From the NCBI GenBank assembly GCA_963573385.1, contig CAUYLG010061893.1, positions 17,028-81,027 on the forward strand: a stretch of DNA of 64,000 nucleotides, in the 5' to 3' direction. The notes under the pieces were generated by a model. It saw only the letters and a list, made by a program, of their open reading frames with translations. It had not been told where the DNA came from and ran no database searches. This document shows positions 13,021-27,254 of this stretch, piece by piece (within the stretch, counting starts at the first letter, position 1; each line of letters opens with the position of its first letter). The DNA comes from Cacajao melanocephalus (Eukaryota; Chordata; Mammalia; Primates; Pitheciidae). Made by a program: the position numbers and the translations under genes.

Positions 13021-13049
13021 CCCGCTAACCACGCCCTTCTCTTCCCCAG
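13021..13049 (+). other. 3' splice site and branch-point candidate of the SLC35F3 exon
   Basis: The sequence reads ctaac, then a pyrimidine-rich run (acgcccttctcttcccc), then AG. The A at 13028 is 21 nt before the junction, a normal branch-point distance, and ctaac matches the branch consensus well. The AG at 13048-13049 is the first AG downstream of that A, so acceptor choice looks unambiguous. Confidence 0.85.
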
Positions 13050-13374
13050 GGGAGGAGCGCCCCCGGGACTCCCCGGGCCCGGCTGAGGCCCAGGCGCCGG
13101 CCGGGGTGGAAGCCGGCGGGAGAGCGAGCCGCCGCTGCTGGACGTGCTCCCCTGCGCAGCTCAAGAAGATCTTCTGGGGCGTGGTGGTCGTGCTCTGCGT
13201 GTGCTCCTCGTGGGCGGGCTCCACGCAGCTCGCCAAGCTGACCTTCAGGAAGTTCGACGCGCCCTTCACCCTCACGTGGTTTGCCACCAACTGGAACTTT
13301 TTATTCTTCCCGTTGTACTACGTGGGGCACGTCTGCAAGTCCACAGAGAAGCAGTCTGTGAAGCAGCGATACAG
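13050..13374 (+). CDS. SLC35F3: SLC35F3 internal coding exon (N-terminal region, TM1-TM2)
   Basis: A 325-nt internal exon of a SLC35F-family membrane transporter, reported in the literature as a candidate thiamine transporter. The intron before it ends in a C/T-rich tract and AG at 13048-13049. The exon's first two bases (GG) finish a split Gly codon. Then 107 complete codons run from 13052 to 13372, followed by AG before the donor GT at 13375, so the exon is phase 1 in and phase 2 out. Residues 1-38 are a polar, Pro/Ala/Gly-rich cytosolic segment starting EERPRDSPGPAEAQ. Residues about 40-60 (FWGVVVVLCVCSSWAG) form a first membrane segment. Residues about 71-94 (TLTWFATNWNFLFFPLYYVG) form a second. 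KSTEKQSVKQRY closes the exon. I recognise the peptide as SLC35F3; paralogue SLC35F4 is the main alternative. Neighbouring exons lie outside the window. Confidence 0.92.
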
Positions 13375-13380
13375 GTAGGC
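13373..13380 (+). other. 5' splice site of the SLC35F3 exon
   Basis: The junction reads AG then gtaggc. Reading through without splicing gives an immediate in-frame TAG at 13376, so the frame only makes sense if the donor at 13375 is used. The two exon bases AG need one base from the next exon to finish an Arg codon. Confidence 0.85.
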
Positions 13381-13560
13381 GCCTCCCGCAGGCGGAGGTC
13401 TCCTGACCCGGGGCTGCTCCATCTTGCGCGGACTCTGCAGAGCTGCCCCTGGTGGCGGGCGCTGGGTCGGGCCGGTGGGGGCCGGTGGAGAGATGCCACA
13501 GCGAATGCATCTGCTCTCCCAGTGGGGTCGGGAGCAGAATTCTCTCTACCCTGAGTGGTG

Positions 13561-16029
13561 AACGCCTCCTTCCTCTGCCTCCTGCCCCTTGATCCTGGGA
13601 GCCCCTTTATATCAAACAGCAGCAGGCAGCGTCTTCCAGAGACGGCAAGGAGTAGGTCCCCAGAAAGCTTAGAAATGAGAGAACTGTGTAGCTCAATTCA
13701 TCCCTCAGCAGGCTGGGGTGAGGACCGCAAGGCCATGGCGGACCAGGGTCACTCAGACGCTTCCTGTAGCTTACTTTCCTCACGTAGATGTTCGCTGCGA
13801 AGACTTCCTTACTCATCCTCTTTCTAATTCCAAGACATGCCCCGCTTCGGGTATGTAATTGCATGGGTCTGAGTATCTCCCAGTGCGATGTTCAAAACCA
13901 AAGCAGTGTCTGGATTTTGTTGACTAGATTTTCTCAAATGGAGTCCATTAGAATGACATCCCTTTCAAAAAGGGGCCAGAAACACTCTGGCCTCAACCCC
14001 CTACCTCAGAGTGCAGGAGGGCTCCCGCAGCCCTCCCCGGGAGTCACATTGTAGGTGTTGACCCGTGGTGCTCATCTGTGCCAGTAAGAGCATCTAGTGT
14101 TTACCCAAAGTGGAGACCTTCTATGGGGTATGTCAAGGGCTTCCCCAAATCAGGCCTAGTCAAAAAACACAGAAATGAATGCTGGCCAGGTGACACAGTA
14201 GGCCCTGGAAACTTGAGTTTTATCAGTCCCAGAGGTGAGGAGAAAAATAAACATTTAAGAGTCTGCATTCCTTCACCATTGCCTTCTTCCCCACCACACC
14301 CCACCTTGCCAAACACATACACCCTTAAGATTACCGTGTCCTGAAGTTGCCCTTAAAAGGTACAAAATAACTAAAAACATCATTGGGTCCGAGGAACAAA
14401 GAGGTTTGGAAATGGAGGTCTACGCCTGGACCAGAATATCTTTCTGGGAATCTACCAGTTTGTAAACTTGTAGCTAGAAGTACAGGTGCGATACTTTTTT
14501 AATGTTCAGAGGGAGTTTGGCCCGGCTTCTTTCAAAGACCAGCTTGTAAATTAGAGCATAAATTCTGGAGGAGGGGGCTCTGATGGAGGTTGAATCACAC
14601 GGCCAGTCTCACATGTCCACTTAGTGAAAAGGATTTGGCACAAAAAATTCTGATCCTCAGGGTTGACTTAAACCAGTGGCTCCTGGACCAGCCAGAAATT
14701 GCTAAAGAGGCACTTAATGCACCCTCTTCTGAATAGAAGCCAAAAACAGAAGGAAACAAATCATTAGGGCCCAAGACTGTCCCACAGGCAAAATTAAAAT
14801 AGTCCGAGAGAAAAGCTGATCTTTAGTAAATGATGTATTTAACAGTTAACTATCCCTAAGTGTGTTTAATTTGTAATTATGAGTTTGCCTTTCATTAAAA
14901 CTGATTAGAATGGTATGCTACTGCCTCTAATGAAATGCTGAAAGTGAGCTTATATGCACTTTCTTGATCAAGACTTATTGGGAGAGAAGATGAAATGCTT
15001 CTTTCAACCATGTACCTTCAACCTTATAGGCTGAAAGGGGTCCCCCGCCAAGTGGTAGCACTGGCTGTTGTCCCAAATGCGCTCCATGGCCACCGATTAC
15101 CTGGAGAGAAGACTGTCACTGCCAGCCACCTAGGGCAGGCCTGGCACCATTAAACTATTGTGCTGAAAACCACACAGTGGTGTGGTGCTTATACAGTCAA
15201 AGCGGGGAAAAAATCAAAGGTCATCGAAGATTAGTTATACTTAGAAAAACATCAGCACCTTGTTTCAATCTATTGTCTTCCTATAAAAAGTGCTCAAGAA
15301 TCATGAAAAAAATCTGGCTGCCCTGTTAACTGTAGAACAATGTAAAAGGGGGAGGATAATTCCAAATTTATTAGTGAAACTGGTTAAAACCTTGCCCAAT
15401 GTCTGTCATCACGTTCTGCTTCAGCTAGCTCTTTAAAAAATTTGTTTGTTTGTTTGTTTGTAAGCGGTATTAGCCCTGTGGCTAGGCAGAGCTTCCACTT
15501 TACCAGCCAATTATCAGGCATGTCAATCAAGCCATGTACACCATCAGAGGGATGAAGAGAGATTTCTTCTCAAAAGAAGGAGAGAAAAATTTTAACATCA
15601 CAGACCTTCCTTAGGAAATCATAACTCTGCCACAACTCATATTGGGAGTACTTCAGACAGACTTTAGTATTCTCAGAAATCAAGGAAGACTGAAATTACA
15701 TCTTTCATCTTTAAGCTTTTATCAAAATTAATGTCAGAGAGAAGATTCTGACTTGTCTGAGGAGTTGAGTCTCTTGGCTGAAAGTGTTTAGTAGGGAGCT
15801 GGGAAGAAAAGGAGATGAACAGAGACCTGTTCCATAAAGAGGGGAGCTGGACGGATACAGCAGCTTTTCTTGCAGTTATCAGGAAGCAATCAGATGGAAG
15901 CATCTTTTCTCTAAACCCCTCCCCCCTACCTGAGCTGCTTGCCCAGGGTGAAGCCAGAGCAGAAAGACAAAGCAGAGAGGAAGGCATGTGCTCCCCAGCA
16001 CAGAGCTCCTCACACTGCAACACCCCGTG
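13561..16029. other. Intronic DNA downstream of the exon, largely repeat-free
   Basis: About 2.4 kb with almost no recognisable repeat, the only short tract being TTTG x5 at 15441-15460. AT-rich stretch 14800-15300 contains several TAAT/ATTA motifs (for example gtgtttaatttgtaattatg). A repeat-poor block next to an exon is a fair place to look for conserved non-coding sequence. Confidence 0.45.
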
Positions 16030-16160
16030 AGACTCCCTGGGGTTTTGTTGAAGGCAGACTCTGATTCAGTGGGTCTGGGTGGGCCTGAGATTCCGCTTTT
16101 CTCATGAACTTCCAGGGAATCCTAGTGCTGCTGGTCCATGGGCTGCACTTTAACTGTAAA
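16030..16160 (-). mobile_element. MER5-type (hAT-Charlie) fragment
   Basis: ctctgattcagtgggtctgg, gtgggcctgagattccgctt and tagtgctgctggtccatggg follow the reverse strand of MER5A in order. Confidence 0.65.
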
Positions 16161-16290
16161 TGCCCTGGAGTTGTTGAGCCCCAGCTACAGATTTTTTAAA
16201 TGCTGCTGATTTTACCAAATGTTACAACAAGGACTCACCTCACCATGTAGAACTGATGAGTGACTCCACTGAGGCCCAGAGGATGTTTGA

Positions 16291-16357
16291 GCCCTGGTCC
16301 TCTTCCAGCCCTGGTCCTCTTGGTGCCCTGGTCCTCTTTGAGCCCTGGTCCTCTGCC
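16291..16357. repeat. 17-bp tandem repeat, 4 copies
   Basis: The core gccctggtcctct starts at 16291, 16308, 16325 and 16342, exactly 17 bp apart, with variable 4-base spacers. Flanking DNA shows no further copies. Confidence 0.9.
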
Positions 16358-16359
16358 AC

Positions 16360-17790
16360 TCATGAGGGGAGGATCCATGGGCAAGTCCTCAAAGCTCTCA
16401 GAGCCTCAGATGCCATTTGTAAATGGGAGGTGATGATATATGCACTGCCTTGCACAAAGGACTGCTGTGTGATCAAATGACATGCTGTATATGAAAGTGC
16501 CCTATAAAATGTAGCTTGTATAAATGCAAGGAACCAGAACTGTGTTGTGATAGCCTCTGTGGGTTATTCTGAAGGCTGTTGCCCATGCTTTGTTCATTGG
16601 CTGCCTCGTGGTGGCCAATTTAAATGCCAAGGTGCCAACCCCTATGCTCCATGCAAGTGTCAGTCTTGAAGAAATCAACTTGTAGCCCTAGTAGCTTCAC
16701 AGGGCATATAAGAACACTGATCAGGGCTTCTCATGATCTGATACTGTTGTCAGGAATTAGATGTGAATGGGCAAACCTCTCAACCTCACTCATCTGGGTT
16801 TTCAGCCCCTGCCTTATAGTCTTCCCAGCAAGCACTCAGCTATCCTGGCTCACAATGGGCTGCTTCCTTCTCCAATATGATAGGCAATCCTACCCTTATC
16901 TTCCCTGTTTCTCATTGAAGCTGACCACACGGATGGTCTAAGGAAGTAATAGTGCCCAGAACTCAGAGAGGGCTTCGGTCTTGAGACGCTTGAGGGTGCT
17001 TGGGAACCACAGTGTCCCGGACCACCTAGCACGTGGGAGAGGCATAGGGAGGTGGCTGTATCAGGTCTGTGTTTGGGAGAGCCTGTTGAGCACAGGTGTG
17101 ATGACACACAGCCTCCTGGCCCCTCTGAACCTGGAACAGGAACACAGCTTTTCAGATCCGAGAGGTCTGCAGAGCTGGAGCAGAGCTGGGGCATTTTCAT
17201 TCTTGCCCGAAGGTCTTCCAGGAATTTGCAGCAGTAGTGACCTGTTTTCAAAAGCAAATGCTGAGACCTTCTGCTATCATGTGGCTGCCAAAAAAAAAAC
17301 TGAAGGGTGCAGTGGTGACAGATGTTTTTCTCTGCCTTTGTAGTTCCAGGCTGTCTGTAAGCCAGCCTATTGATTCTGCTTCAGATATTCTGAGCAACAG
17401 TAGAGCCGAGAAAGGGGAAAGGGTAGTTTAGATGCCTTTCATCTTAAACCCTGTAAGGGCCCGGCGTGTGTACCTTGCCACCCAGACTTACGCAGGAACC
17501 ACATTGGGTCTTGCAGCTGTAGCATTCATTGGCCATTTAAAATCAAAAGAGCAGAGTGGAGCAGTTGCAATCTGGAGCTTTGTTCTGAAAATAGTTACTG
17601 TGCATCTTCTCTAGGCAATGCACAAGAAATACAAGATAAGTGGACTCTGTCCTCCAGGAGCCCAAAACCTGGAAAGGGACTCAGATAGCCACGCAAGGTG
17701 GGGATGCATACCAGGGAGCTGAGAAGGGGTGAAACCCAGGTGCATGTGTCCGGGGACAGGGTACAAAAGTTTCTTAGGAGAAGGCAGCTG
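16360..17790. other. Intronic DNA, no gene recognised
   Basis: No repeat family is identified with confidence. Short open frames of 100-135 codons on both strands have no recognisable domains and overlap each other, as expected of chance. 17600-17720 may hold a worn L2/MIR-type piece. Confidence 0.45.
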
Positions 17791-17791
17791 T

Positions 17792-18091
17792 GGCCTGGCA
17801 CGGTGGGGTCTCATGTCTGTAATCCTGACACTTTGGGAGGCTGATGTGGGCAGATTCATTGAGCCCAGGAGTTTAAGACCAGCCTTGGCAACATGGCAAA
17901 ACCTGTCTCTACTAAAAATACAAAAATTAGCCAGGCGTGATGGTGCACCTGCAGTCCCAGCTACTCAGGGGGCTGAGGCAGGAGGATCACCTGAGCCTTG
18001 GGAGGTCAAGGCTGCAATGAGCAGTGATTGGGCCACTGTACTCCAGCCTGGGTGACAGCATAAGACCCTGTCTCAAAAAGAAAAAAAAAAA
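17792..18091 (+). mobile_element. AluJ-like element
   Basis: Starts ggcctggcacggtggg and shows ttgagcccaggagtttaaga, ggaggtcaaggctgcaatga and an A-rich tail. The 'gaggtcaaggctgcaatgag' right arm is typical of AluJ. Confidence 0.93.
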
Positions 18092-19556
<1,465 letters not shown>

Positions 19557-19776
19557 CAACAGTTGTTCTTTATAGGGTAGGGCCCCTCTGGAAACAAAGC
19601 AACAGGACACTTCATCAACCAGGAAAGAGAGAGCCCTTCATTCATTCCACAAAATCTTTCCAGCACCTTCTCTGTCTCAGGGACTGTTCTAGAAACTGAG
19701 GATAGAGCAGTGACCAGAGCAAGTGGAAATTCCCTTTACTTTCACCCTTCCTCCCACCTCACAGCAGTCTCATCTT

Positions 19777-19980
19777 CTGTCTGATTTCTTCATTGTTGTT
19801 TTTTGTTTTTTGTTTTTGTTTTTGTTTTGCATTAAATAGTTTTTGTAGAGATGGGGTTTTGCCATATTGCCCAGGCTAGTCTCAAACTTCTGTTCTCAAG
19901 CAGTCTGCCCGCCTTGACCTCCCAAAGTGCTTGGATTACAGGCATAAGCCGCTGCATCCAGCCTTTCCTGTCTGATTTCT
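19777..19980 (-). mobile_element. Free left Alu monomer (FLAM-like) with intact target-site duplication
   Basis: Only the left monomer is present: gtagagatggggttttgcca through ggcataagccgctgcatcc, next to a long T-rich tail. A perfect 13-bp duplication ctgtctgatttct flanks it at 19777-19789 and 19968-19980. The duplication abuts the monomer on both sides, so the element inserted as a monomer and is not a truncated dimer. Confidence 0.85.
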
Positions 19981-22059
19981 GAGAATTATCCACCCAGAAA
20001 GTGATGAGCTACATTCGGAACTCTTACAGTTGATGTTTTTGTTGTTTGTGTGTTTATTTTTGTAACTAGTTTAGAAAAATTTGAAAAAGTATTGGAAGAC
20101 TGCAGTTTGTAATTTGGCCTGTGGCTTCGGTGTGGTGGTGAATTATGGCAATTACGCATACACATCCTCATGTATAGCCAAGAGATTTTGCTCTCCTGAG
20201 GCAAAATACCATGCCCCATACACATACACACACATAGCCAGCTGAGTAGCAGGTGTCTGGTACAGCCACAGGAAAGCATGTAATCAATACTCCAAGTCCA
20301 AATAAGAAGTCATAATGGGCACCGGTGTCAGCAAAGGAAGAAACAAGATGGGGGGAAGCTGAATAGGTTTGATTTGTCTTTGCCTGTTTTCCGACAATGC
20401 TTGCAATATTCAAGAATACGTCAGTGGCGAAATGAAACAGAACATTGTTCACATGCCGCAGATTGTGACATCACCTTCTTGAGTTTACACCAGGTCCCAC
20501 CACTCTATAGAGTCTTCCCTTTCATTCTATCATTGTAGTATTCATAGATTAGCTGATTTATTTTCCCGCTGGCATCACCCACACCCCACCACCACATCTC
20601 AGTTAACAGATGCTGGCTTCATCCCAGTGAAATTCAATGACAGCCAAACACCCCTAAAGACAAGTTCATAATATTCTACAAGTGATTTTTAGGCTTTCAC
20701 TGAGGCAAGCAGAACATTTTCATTACCTCTTCATCTCTGTTTTTCTGTACTTCAGCCATCCCGCATCCCAATTATCTGAGATTGCTATTCATCTTTGAAC
20801 AGATATCAAAGATTTGGCTTTGAAGTTTAGCATTTAAGAAGGTTATCTGTCTTATGACCTTATAATTCCAGAGCTTGTCATATTCAGCTATAGCGATGTT
20901 ATTTCAATTTCACTGAAATTCTTTGTAAGGTCAGATCCAATGCTCATGTTGGTGTTTAAGGTGTGGGTTTGAAGGATAGCAGCCATTTAAATAACTGCCA
21001 TATGAGTGCAATTACGACTCTTGTGGGGTCATGATACCTGAGGCTGGAATTATCAAAAAGGGATTTGGTAACATTTTTAGCATAAAATGCCATGGTCCCT
21101 GTGAACATTTGCAAGATCAGTGTGACAGTGAAATCAAAGGTGGGAAGCAATGAAGGATGGTTTCCCAGAGGAGCGTCCTTCAACTAGTGGATTTTGAGGA
21201 GCAATTAACCTTTGTGTGAGTCAGATGAGAAGGAGGGCCCATGTATGTGGCGTGCAAAAGTTGCAAGTGTGTACAGGTTTGCAGGATGTAACCAGGCTGC
21301 TCAGGGGCCTCCCCATCCCACCTCACTGGTGTTGAGCCATTCCTCACTTTCTATGTGATTTTTCGTCATTGAGTCAAGACTAGTGAGCCAGCTGATAGGC
21401 ACATTGAAACTTAAAAATCTCACCACATTTAGCAAAAGAGCATCTGCACAAAGACCTGGAAAGATCAAAAAAGGACTTTGAGGATTCTCTGGTCCAACTC
21501 ATTCATATTGTCAATGAGTCCAGAGATGCTCAGAGAAAGGGCAGGAGGGCCCTGTTCTCGGCAGCCTCAGATTTCTCCGGAAATACTACCAGGAAAGGAA
21601 TGGGTCAACACTCTCTCTCCTCATAGGAAGGAACCTGGAGGCAGTGCCTGCCCCGGATGCAGCCACAAGGGTAAGAGTGCTACTAGCCCATGCTGGCACA
21701 TTGTGTTAGATCATAAGAAAACATGCTTGCCATTAGAGAGTTTGGGTGGGAAACAGCTCTTCCTTTATTTGGCAACATGATGATAGATAAGTCAACTGAA
21801 AGCTCTTAGTCTCAGCTCTTATCTGAAAAAAATGGAGACTTTAATTCCCATTTCCGAAGGTTACTGGGGGATTGAGTGCCCCTCTTGTGGGCTCCCACAG
21901 CTCCTGTGTAGATCATGTGTTTGAAGTGAACAAAATTAAACGTGATAGTGTGTATAAAGTTCCAAACTATTCTCGGTCCAGGGATTTCCTGTCTCTCTTT
22001 GGTTGACTACTAATGTGCATACCAAAACTTATTCAAACCATGCCTACTGCTCTCTCCAA
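19981..22059. other. Intronic DNA, repeat-free
   Basis: About 2 kb without a recognised repeat. 20890-21170 is single-copy and holds TCF-like (atcaaag) and TAAT motifs. No reading frame of interest. Candidate for conserved non-coding sequence, untested. Confidence 0.45.
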
Positions 22060-22520
<461 letters not shown>

Positions 22521-23237
22521 TAGTAGAACCCCAGTACTGAGTCCTCCTCCTTATGAAGATTCAGTTCAGATTAACCAGGTAGCTGCTATGGAACCCACAG
22601 CCAGAAGGACAGCATTGTGCCCTGTCATTATTTTAGGCTGTCGTGGGAGGAAGGAGCCTCTCTTGGCAGAGATGAACTTTGAGACAAGTCCTGACAGGAG
22701 GGGCAGAGAACTGATGTGGAACTTATCATTGTCATGACATTCCAGGATATAAGCTGAAAGTGAGAAGAAGATGTGAGGTGATCCATTTGTCTAGAAAGCA
22801 ATGTCCTGTCCAGCTCCTGATGCTTTTTATTTTTCAAAAGCTAAAAAGCAAGAAGGAGAGAACATGCTAGTGCCATGCAGAAGCTAAAGCAGATGTGTTT
22901 CTGTTCACTTTTCTTCCACTGGCACCCCTTTGGCCTTTATTGTATATAAATCCTAGCTAAATTGGAATGACCACGCTGCCTTTCATAGGAACAGACATTA
23001 TAATGGCTTCCCAAATAACTGGCCCACTTTCCTGCCCCATGTGGCACAGGAGTACCTACGAGTGTCGTACCCACAGCAGGCTCCAGGGATATAGAAAGGA
23101 ATGAGACCACGTGTGGAAGAAAGGGACCCAAGCTTTGAGTCAGGCTGGTTCCAGTTCTCAGGTGCACCATTTACCCCCCACATGACTTAGGGTAAGTTAT
23201 TTGTAAAGGCTCCTGTAGCTTTCGTTTTCTTCTATTT
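22521..23237. other. Intronic DNA, no gene recognised
   Basis: Single-copy. No repeat or credible frame. Confidence 0.45.
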
Positions 23238-23250
23238 AAAAATGGAGCCA

Positions 23251-23543
<293 letters not shown>

Positions 23544-23556
23544 AAAAATGGAGCCA

Positions 23557-24852
23557 ATAATGCTTGTTTACATGGTGGGCTTCAAGATTTGGGGAGCACA
23601 TCAGCTCATCTACAACATGGCCCTTGATCAGTGCTGCATTAACAGTGATCGCTGCCACCCCTGCTGCTGGTTGGTGATTATCTGAGCGGTGATTGTTAGT
23701 GCTGTTCATTGTCCGGTCTCTGCCTCGATGGCCTTTCTACACGTGCCATATTTCTTTGGGTGATAATAATCCATTTCTGATTGAGCCACAGGGTAAAGGC
23801 TTTTGGCACTTGCTTCTCTCGTGTTATTTCATGATAATCACAGTCCACATAAGCTTTCCCTGGCTAATGAATCAGGAGCCAGTGGGAACAGGAATCCCTG
23901 GAAATTGCTGTGCCAGACTTTTAAACCAAAATCAAATCACATGCTTTTGGATAGCCAGTGTCTGTGCAAAGTGCTCCATAGAGTCAGCCCCCACTTCACC
24001 AGAATGCAGCTGTGTTTACCTCAAGCATGAGCCAGAACGGATGGGGTCACACGCCTGTCTCATCTTGGGGCAGTCCTCCCCTCCATCCACTCCCCAACTT
24101 CTGCAGATCTGGTCCTAAAAGAGAAGGGGTCTCCACATGAGGGTCCCTAGGAAACCTCCTCTGATGCGTTTTCCAGTCTGGGTCATCCTGTTCAAACAGA
24201 GGTTCCAGCTGTGAATGGGTTCACTGTGTCTTCCAGCTGGTGAGCTTGGTCTTGGAAAGCTCTTAATTATTTAAAGTGCATATTGAGTTTTGTGGCCACA
24301 CCTCATACTGTCTAGCTGAGTTTGTTAAAAAAGATGAAAAATTCAACTGGCCAGAATAACCTGCCTTTTCTGGTATTTGTGCAAGTTCCATTCATATGCT
24401 TCCTAGATCATTTAAAATACAACTATACTAATTACATTTACCTCCTCAGCTATATTCTATGTTGAGCAGAAAGAAAACAAAGATGATTTATGTACTTAAT
24501 GTAACATTCACAAGTACATCAGAGTCATTTCGCACTTTTCTTTACCTAAGTGCCTTATTTTATGACACTTACATTTAATGAGTTACTCTCAATCATCTAT
24601 GAGTTATTAATTTATAACAAAATAAATTAAAAGTGCTGGATCCTAAAGCACCCTTGTTGAAAGAACACATCATTAGAAACACTACGTAGCATTATTTTGC
24701 TACATGTTTCTCTGAGGGAAAAACAGAAGAGAACTTTTTGAAAGAAAGACCTTAAATGTTCCACCAACAAAACGGAGACAAGCTTGTCCATATTTTACTG
24801 TGAATTAGTGGAGGGGGAGCATGGGTCTTCCAAATGCTTATTGGTTATTTTT
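23557..24852. other. Intronic DNA, AT-rich and repeat-free from 24240
   Basis: 24240-24780 is AT-rich and non-repetitive with several TAAT/ATTA motifs (ctcttaattatttaaa, actaattacattt). It could be conserved non-coding DNA. The 141-codon frame at 23693-24118 has no recognisable domain. Confidence 0.45.
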
Positions 24853-24867
24853 AAAGTGTTTTGTTTT

Positions 24868-25151
24868 GGCTGGGCATGGTAGCTCACGCCTATAATCCCA
24901 GCACTTTGAGAAACTGAGGCGGGCAGATTATTTGAGGTCAGGAGTTCAAGACCATCCTGGCCACCATGGTGAAACCCCGCCTCTACTGAAAATAAAAAAT
25001 AAATAGCTGGGCATGGTGGTGCGCACCTGTAATCCCAGCTACTCGGGAGGTTGAGGCACAAGAATCGCTTGAATCTGGGAGACAGAGGTTGCACAGATTG
25101 TGAGACTACACTCCATCCTGGGTGACAGACTCTGCCTCAGAAATGATATAA
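24868..25151 (+). mobile_element. AluS-like element with deleted right arm and non-A tail
   Basis: Starts ggctgggcatggtagctcac. The right arm is shortened at gttgcacagattgtgagact. The duplication aaagtgttttgttt is at 24853-24866 and 25153-25166. The tail is gaaatgatata instead of poly(A), so the tail has decayed. Confidence 0.93.
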
Positions 25152-25166
25152 TAAAGTGTTTTGTTT

Positions 25167-26019
25167 CATTAAAGTTGGATGAAAGTTGGTGTATTTATGC
25201 CCATCTTAGAAAGTGCCTTTATCTCTTGGTAAAGTTTTCTCCCGTGTAGGAACTGGAGGAATTCACAAAGTAGATTGAGGGACACAGGCAAACATGCGTT
25301 TTGCAGAATTCTTTTAGGGGATGTAGGAGGTGTAATAGCTCTTCCCTAAAGAGGAAGGTTGGCACCTTTTTGGTTTCCTGGCCAAGCCCCCAGCTCTCAG
25401 GAGTCCTAAGCAAAGCCACTAGAGTCCTGTTTGACTTTGCAAAGCCACATCATTCTGAGACAGAGTTGGGTAACTCTGAAGCCAAGATCCCTGCTTCTCC
25501 TGCTACAGTGTAGGGTTGCTGCAGGGAGGGGTTGTGCAGTCAGGGACTACTGCATCTCCCAGCCTCCGCTGGCATCTAACTTGGGCTAAGTGACTTCTCT
25601 CCAAAGGGTTAGGAGTCAACCGAGGCAGATAAGAAGCAGATGGGTATTTTCCACCCTCCACTTCCCTGTTCCACTGGCTGCATCACAGAATCCCCAAGTT
25701 TCAAGGGATGGCACAGCTGCAAGGGGGGAGAAGGATCAAGGATCACCAAGGGGTGAAGTGACACCTGTCAACCAATAACATGAATCAAAACTAAACTTCT
25801 ATGTGCCAAACCTCTGAACTGAAGAGTCTGACATAACAGCTAGCATGACACTCATTATACAGTCTCCGTCTCTCCCCACAAGCTCAGAGTTGGAGTCAGT
25901 CTGAGAACCTACATCCTCCACCATATATACTTAGATATCCTCATTGTCCAAAAGCTTCTATGTGGCTTTGTTTATATTCTGAATATAATAAAAATTAATT
26001 TAAAGTGTATCTGGACAGA
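25167..26019. other. Intronic DNA, no gene recognised
   Basis: Single-copy, nothing recognised. Confidence 0.45.
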
Positions 26020-26120
26020 AAATGTCAGTCTTTAAACACCACAAGAACAGGGATCATGTCTGTCTTGCTCACCTGCATATCCCCAGCACCTTGCACAGTG
26101 CCCGGTGGGGTGCTGATAGA
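26020..26120 (+). mobile_element. L2 3'-end fragment
   Basis: caccacaagaacagggatca, tgtctgtcttgctcacctgc, atatccccagcaccttgcac and agtgcccggtggggtgctga match the L2 3' end in order. Confidence 0.65.
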
Positions 26121-26581
26121 AAGGGATTGGGGGAAGGAAAAAATTATTCATGGGCAATGGTGGTATTGTCAATCTCATGTTCACAATCAGAGTAGCCTTG
26201 CTAAGATCAACTCTTGGCAGGCAATCTCCAAGGAGCAATGCAGGAACCATTTCCCTCTGTCATAATAAGCTGTTTCTCTGTCATCCAGAATGATAAACTA
26301 ATCCTATTTTGAAAGAGTCCTTGAATGACAAAGTTTTAGAAGAAGAAATGCTTGATTATCAGACATTTTTTGGAAATTAGTTAGGTCTGAAATGAGTAGA
26401 CTAATACAGGTGAAGTTTCATTATGCTGTCTGATTGAACTGAGTGTAAAAACCTATCTTTAAGAAGTTTCAGTTCCACATTTATACTGGCCAGAATTTCA
26501 CAAGCTCCTAAAACTCACTGAGTCCTGGAAGAGAAGAATTTAGAGAATTTGTGCATTTAGGGTCTTAAAAGTCCTGCTAGC

Positions 26582-27240
26582 TTTTTTATTGATATAAAAT
26601 GTATATTATGTGTAAATGTGTTTTTTACATGCATAGAATATGTACTGATCAAGTTAGTATTGGGGGTATCCATCACTTTGAGTATTTATCGTTTTTATGC
26701 ATTGATATCATTTCATGTCCTCTCTTCTCATTACTTTGAAATATACAAAATATGGTTGCTAAGTAGAGTCACCCTAGTCTTTTTTCTTGTACTTTTTTAT
26801 TCTATCTAACTGTATGTTTGTACCCATTAACCAACTTCTCTTCACCTCTATCCTCCGCCACCACCTACCTTTCCCAGTTTCTGGTGCTATTCTATTCTCT
26901 ATGTCCTTGAGATCAAGTATGTTTAGCTCCTGCATGAGTGAGAACATGTAGTATTTCTCTTTCTGTGCCTGGATTATTTAAATTAACAGAATGACCTTCG
27001 TTTCCATCCACGTTGCTGCAAATGACATGATTTCATTCTTTTTTGTAGCAGAATAGTATTCCATTGTGTATATATGCCACATTTTCTTTATCCATTTGTC
27101 CATTGATAGACACGTAGGTTGATCCCATATCTTAGCTACTGTGAATAGTGCTATGATAAACATGCAAGTACAGGTATCCCTTTGATACACTGACTTATTT
27201 TCCTTTGCATAAATACCCAGCAATGGGATTACTTCCTCCT
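26582..27240 (-). mobile_element. L1 (L1MA/L1P-type) 3' fragment, reverse orientation
   Basis: Reads as a reverse-complement L1 3'UTR and ORF2 end: gtgagaacatgtagtatttc, ttccatccacgttgctgcaa, agcagaatagtattccattg, ctttatccatttgtccattg and atacccagcaatgggattac. It ends abruptly at 27240, a normal 5' truncation. Confidence 0.85.
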
Positions 27241-27254
27241 ATGGGATTTGAGAA

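Larger units (their letters stand above)
12890..13530. promoter_or_regulatory. Intragenic CpG-rich block over the SLC35F3 exon
   Basis: CpG dinucleotides are dense here, for example in gcgccggccgg, gccggcggga, gcgagccgcc and gttcgacgcgccc, while the surrounding introns are CpG-poor and AT-rich. The block covers the exon and about 150 bp on each side. It could act as an intragenic CpG island or alternative promoter, or simply reflect codon choice plus local GC content. No TATA box or initiator that I would trust is visible. Confidence 0.6.

Noticed and set aside
13144..13554. 136-codon frame across the exon in another frame
   Set aside because: It is a shadow of the GC-rich SLC35F3 exon; it reads through the splice donor and has no family similarity.
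23693..24118. 141-codon frame
   Set aside because: No domain or splice context; length is within chance expectation for 64 kb.
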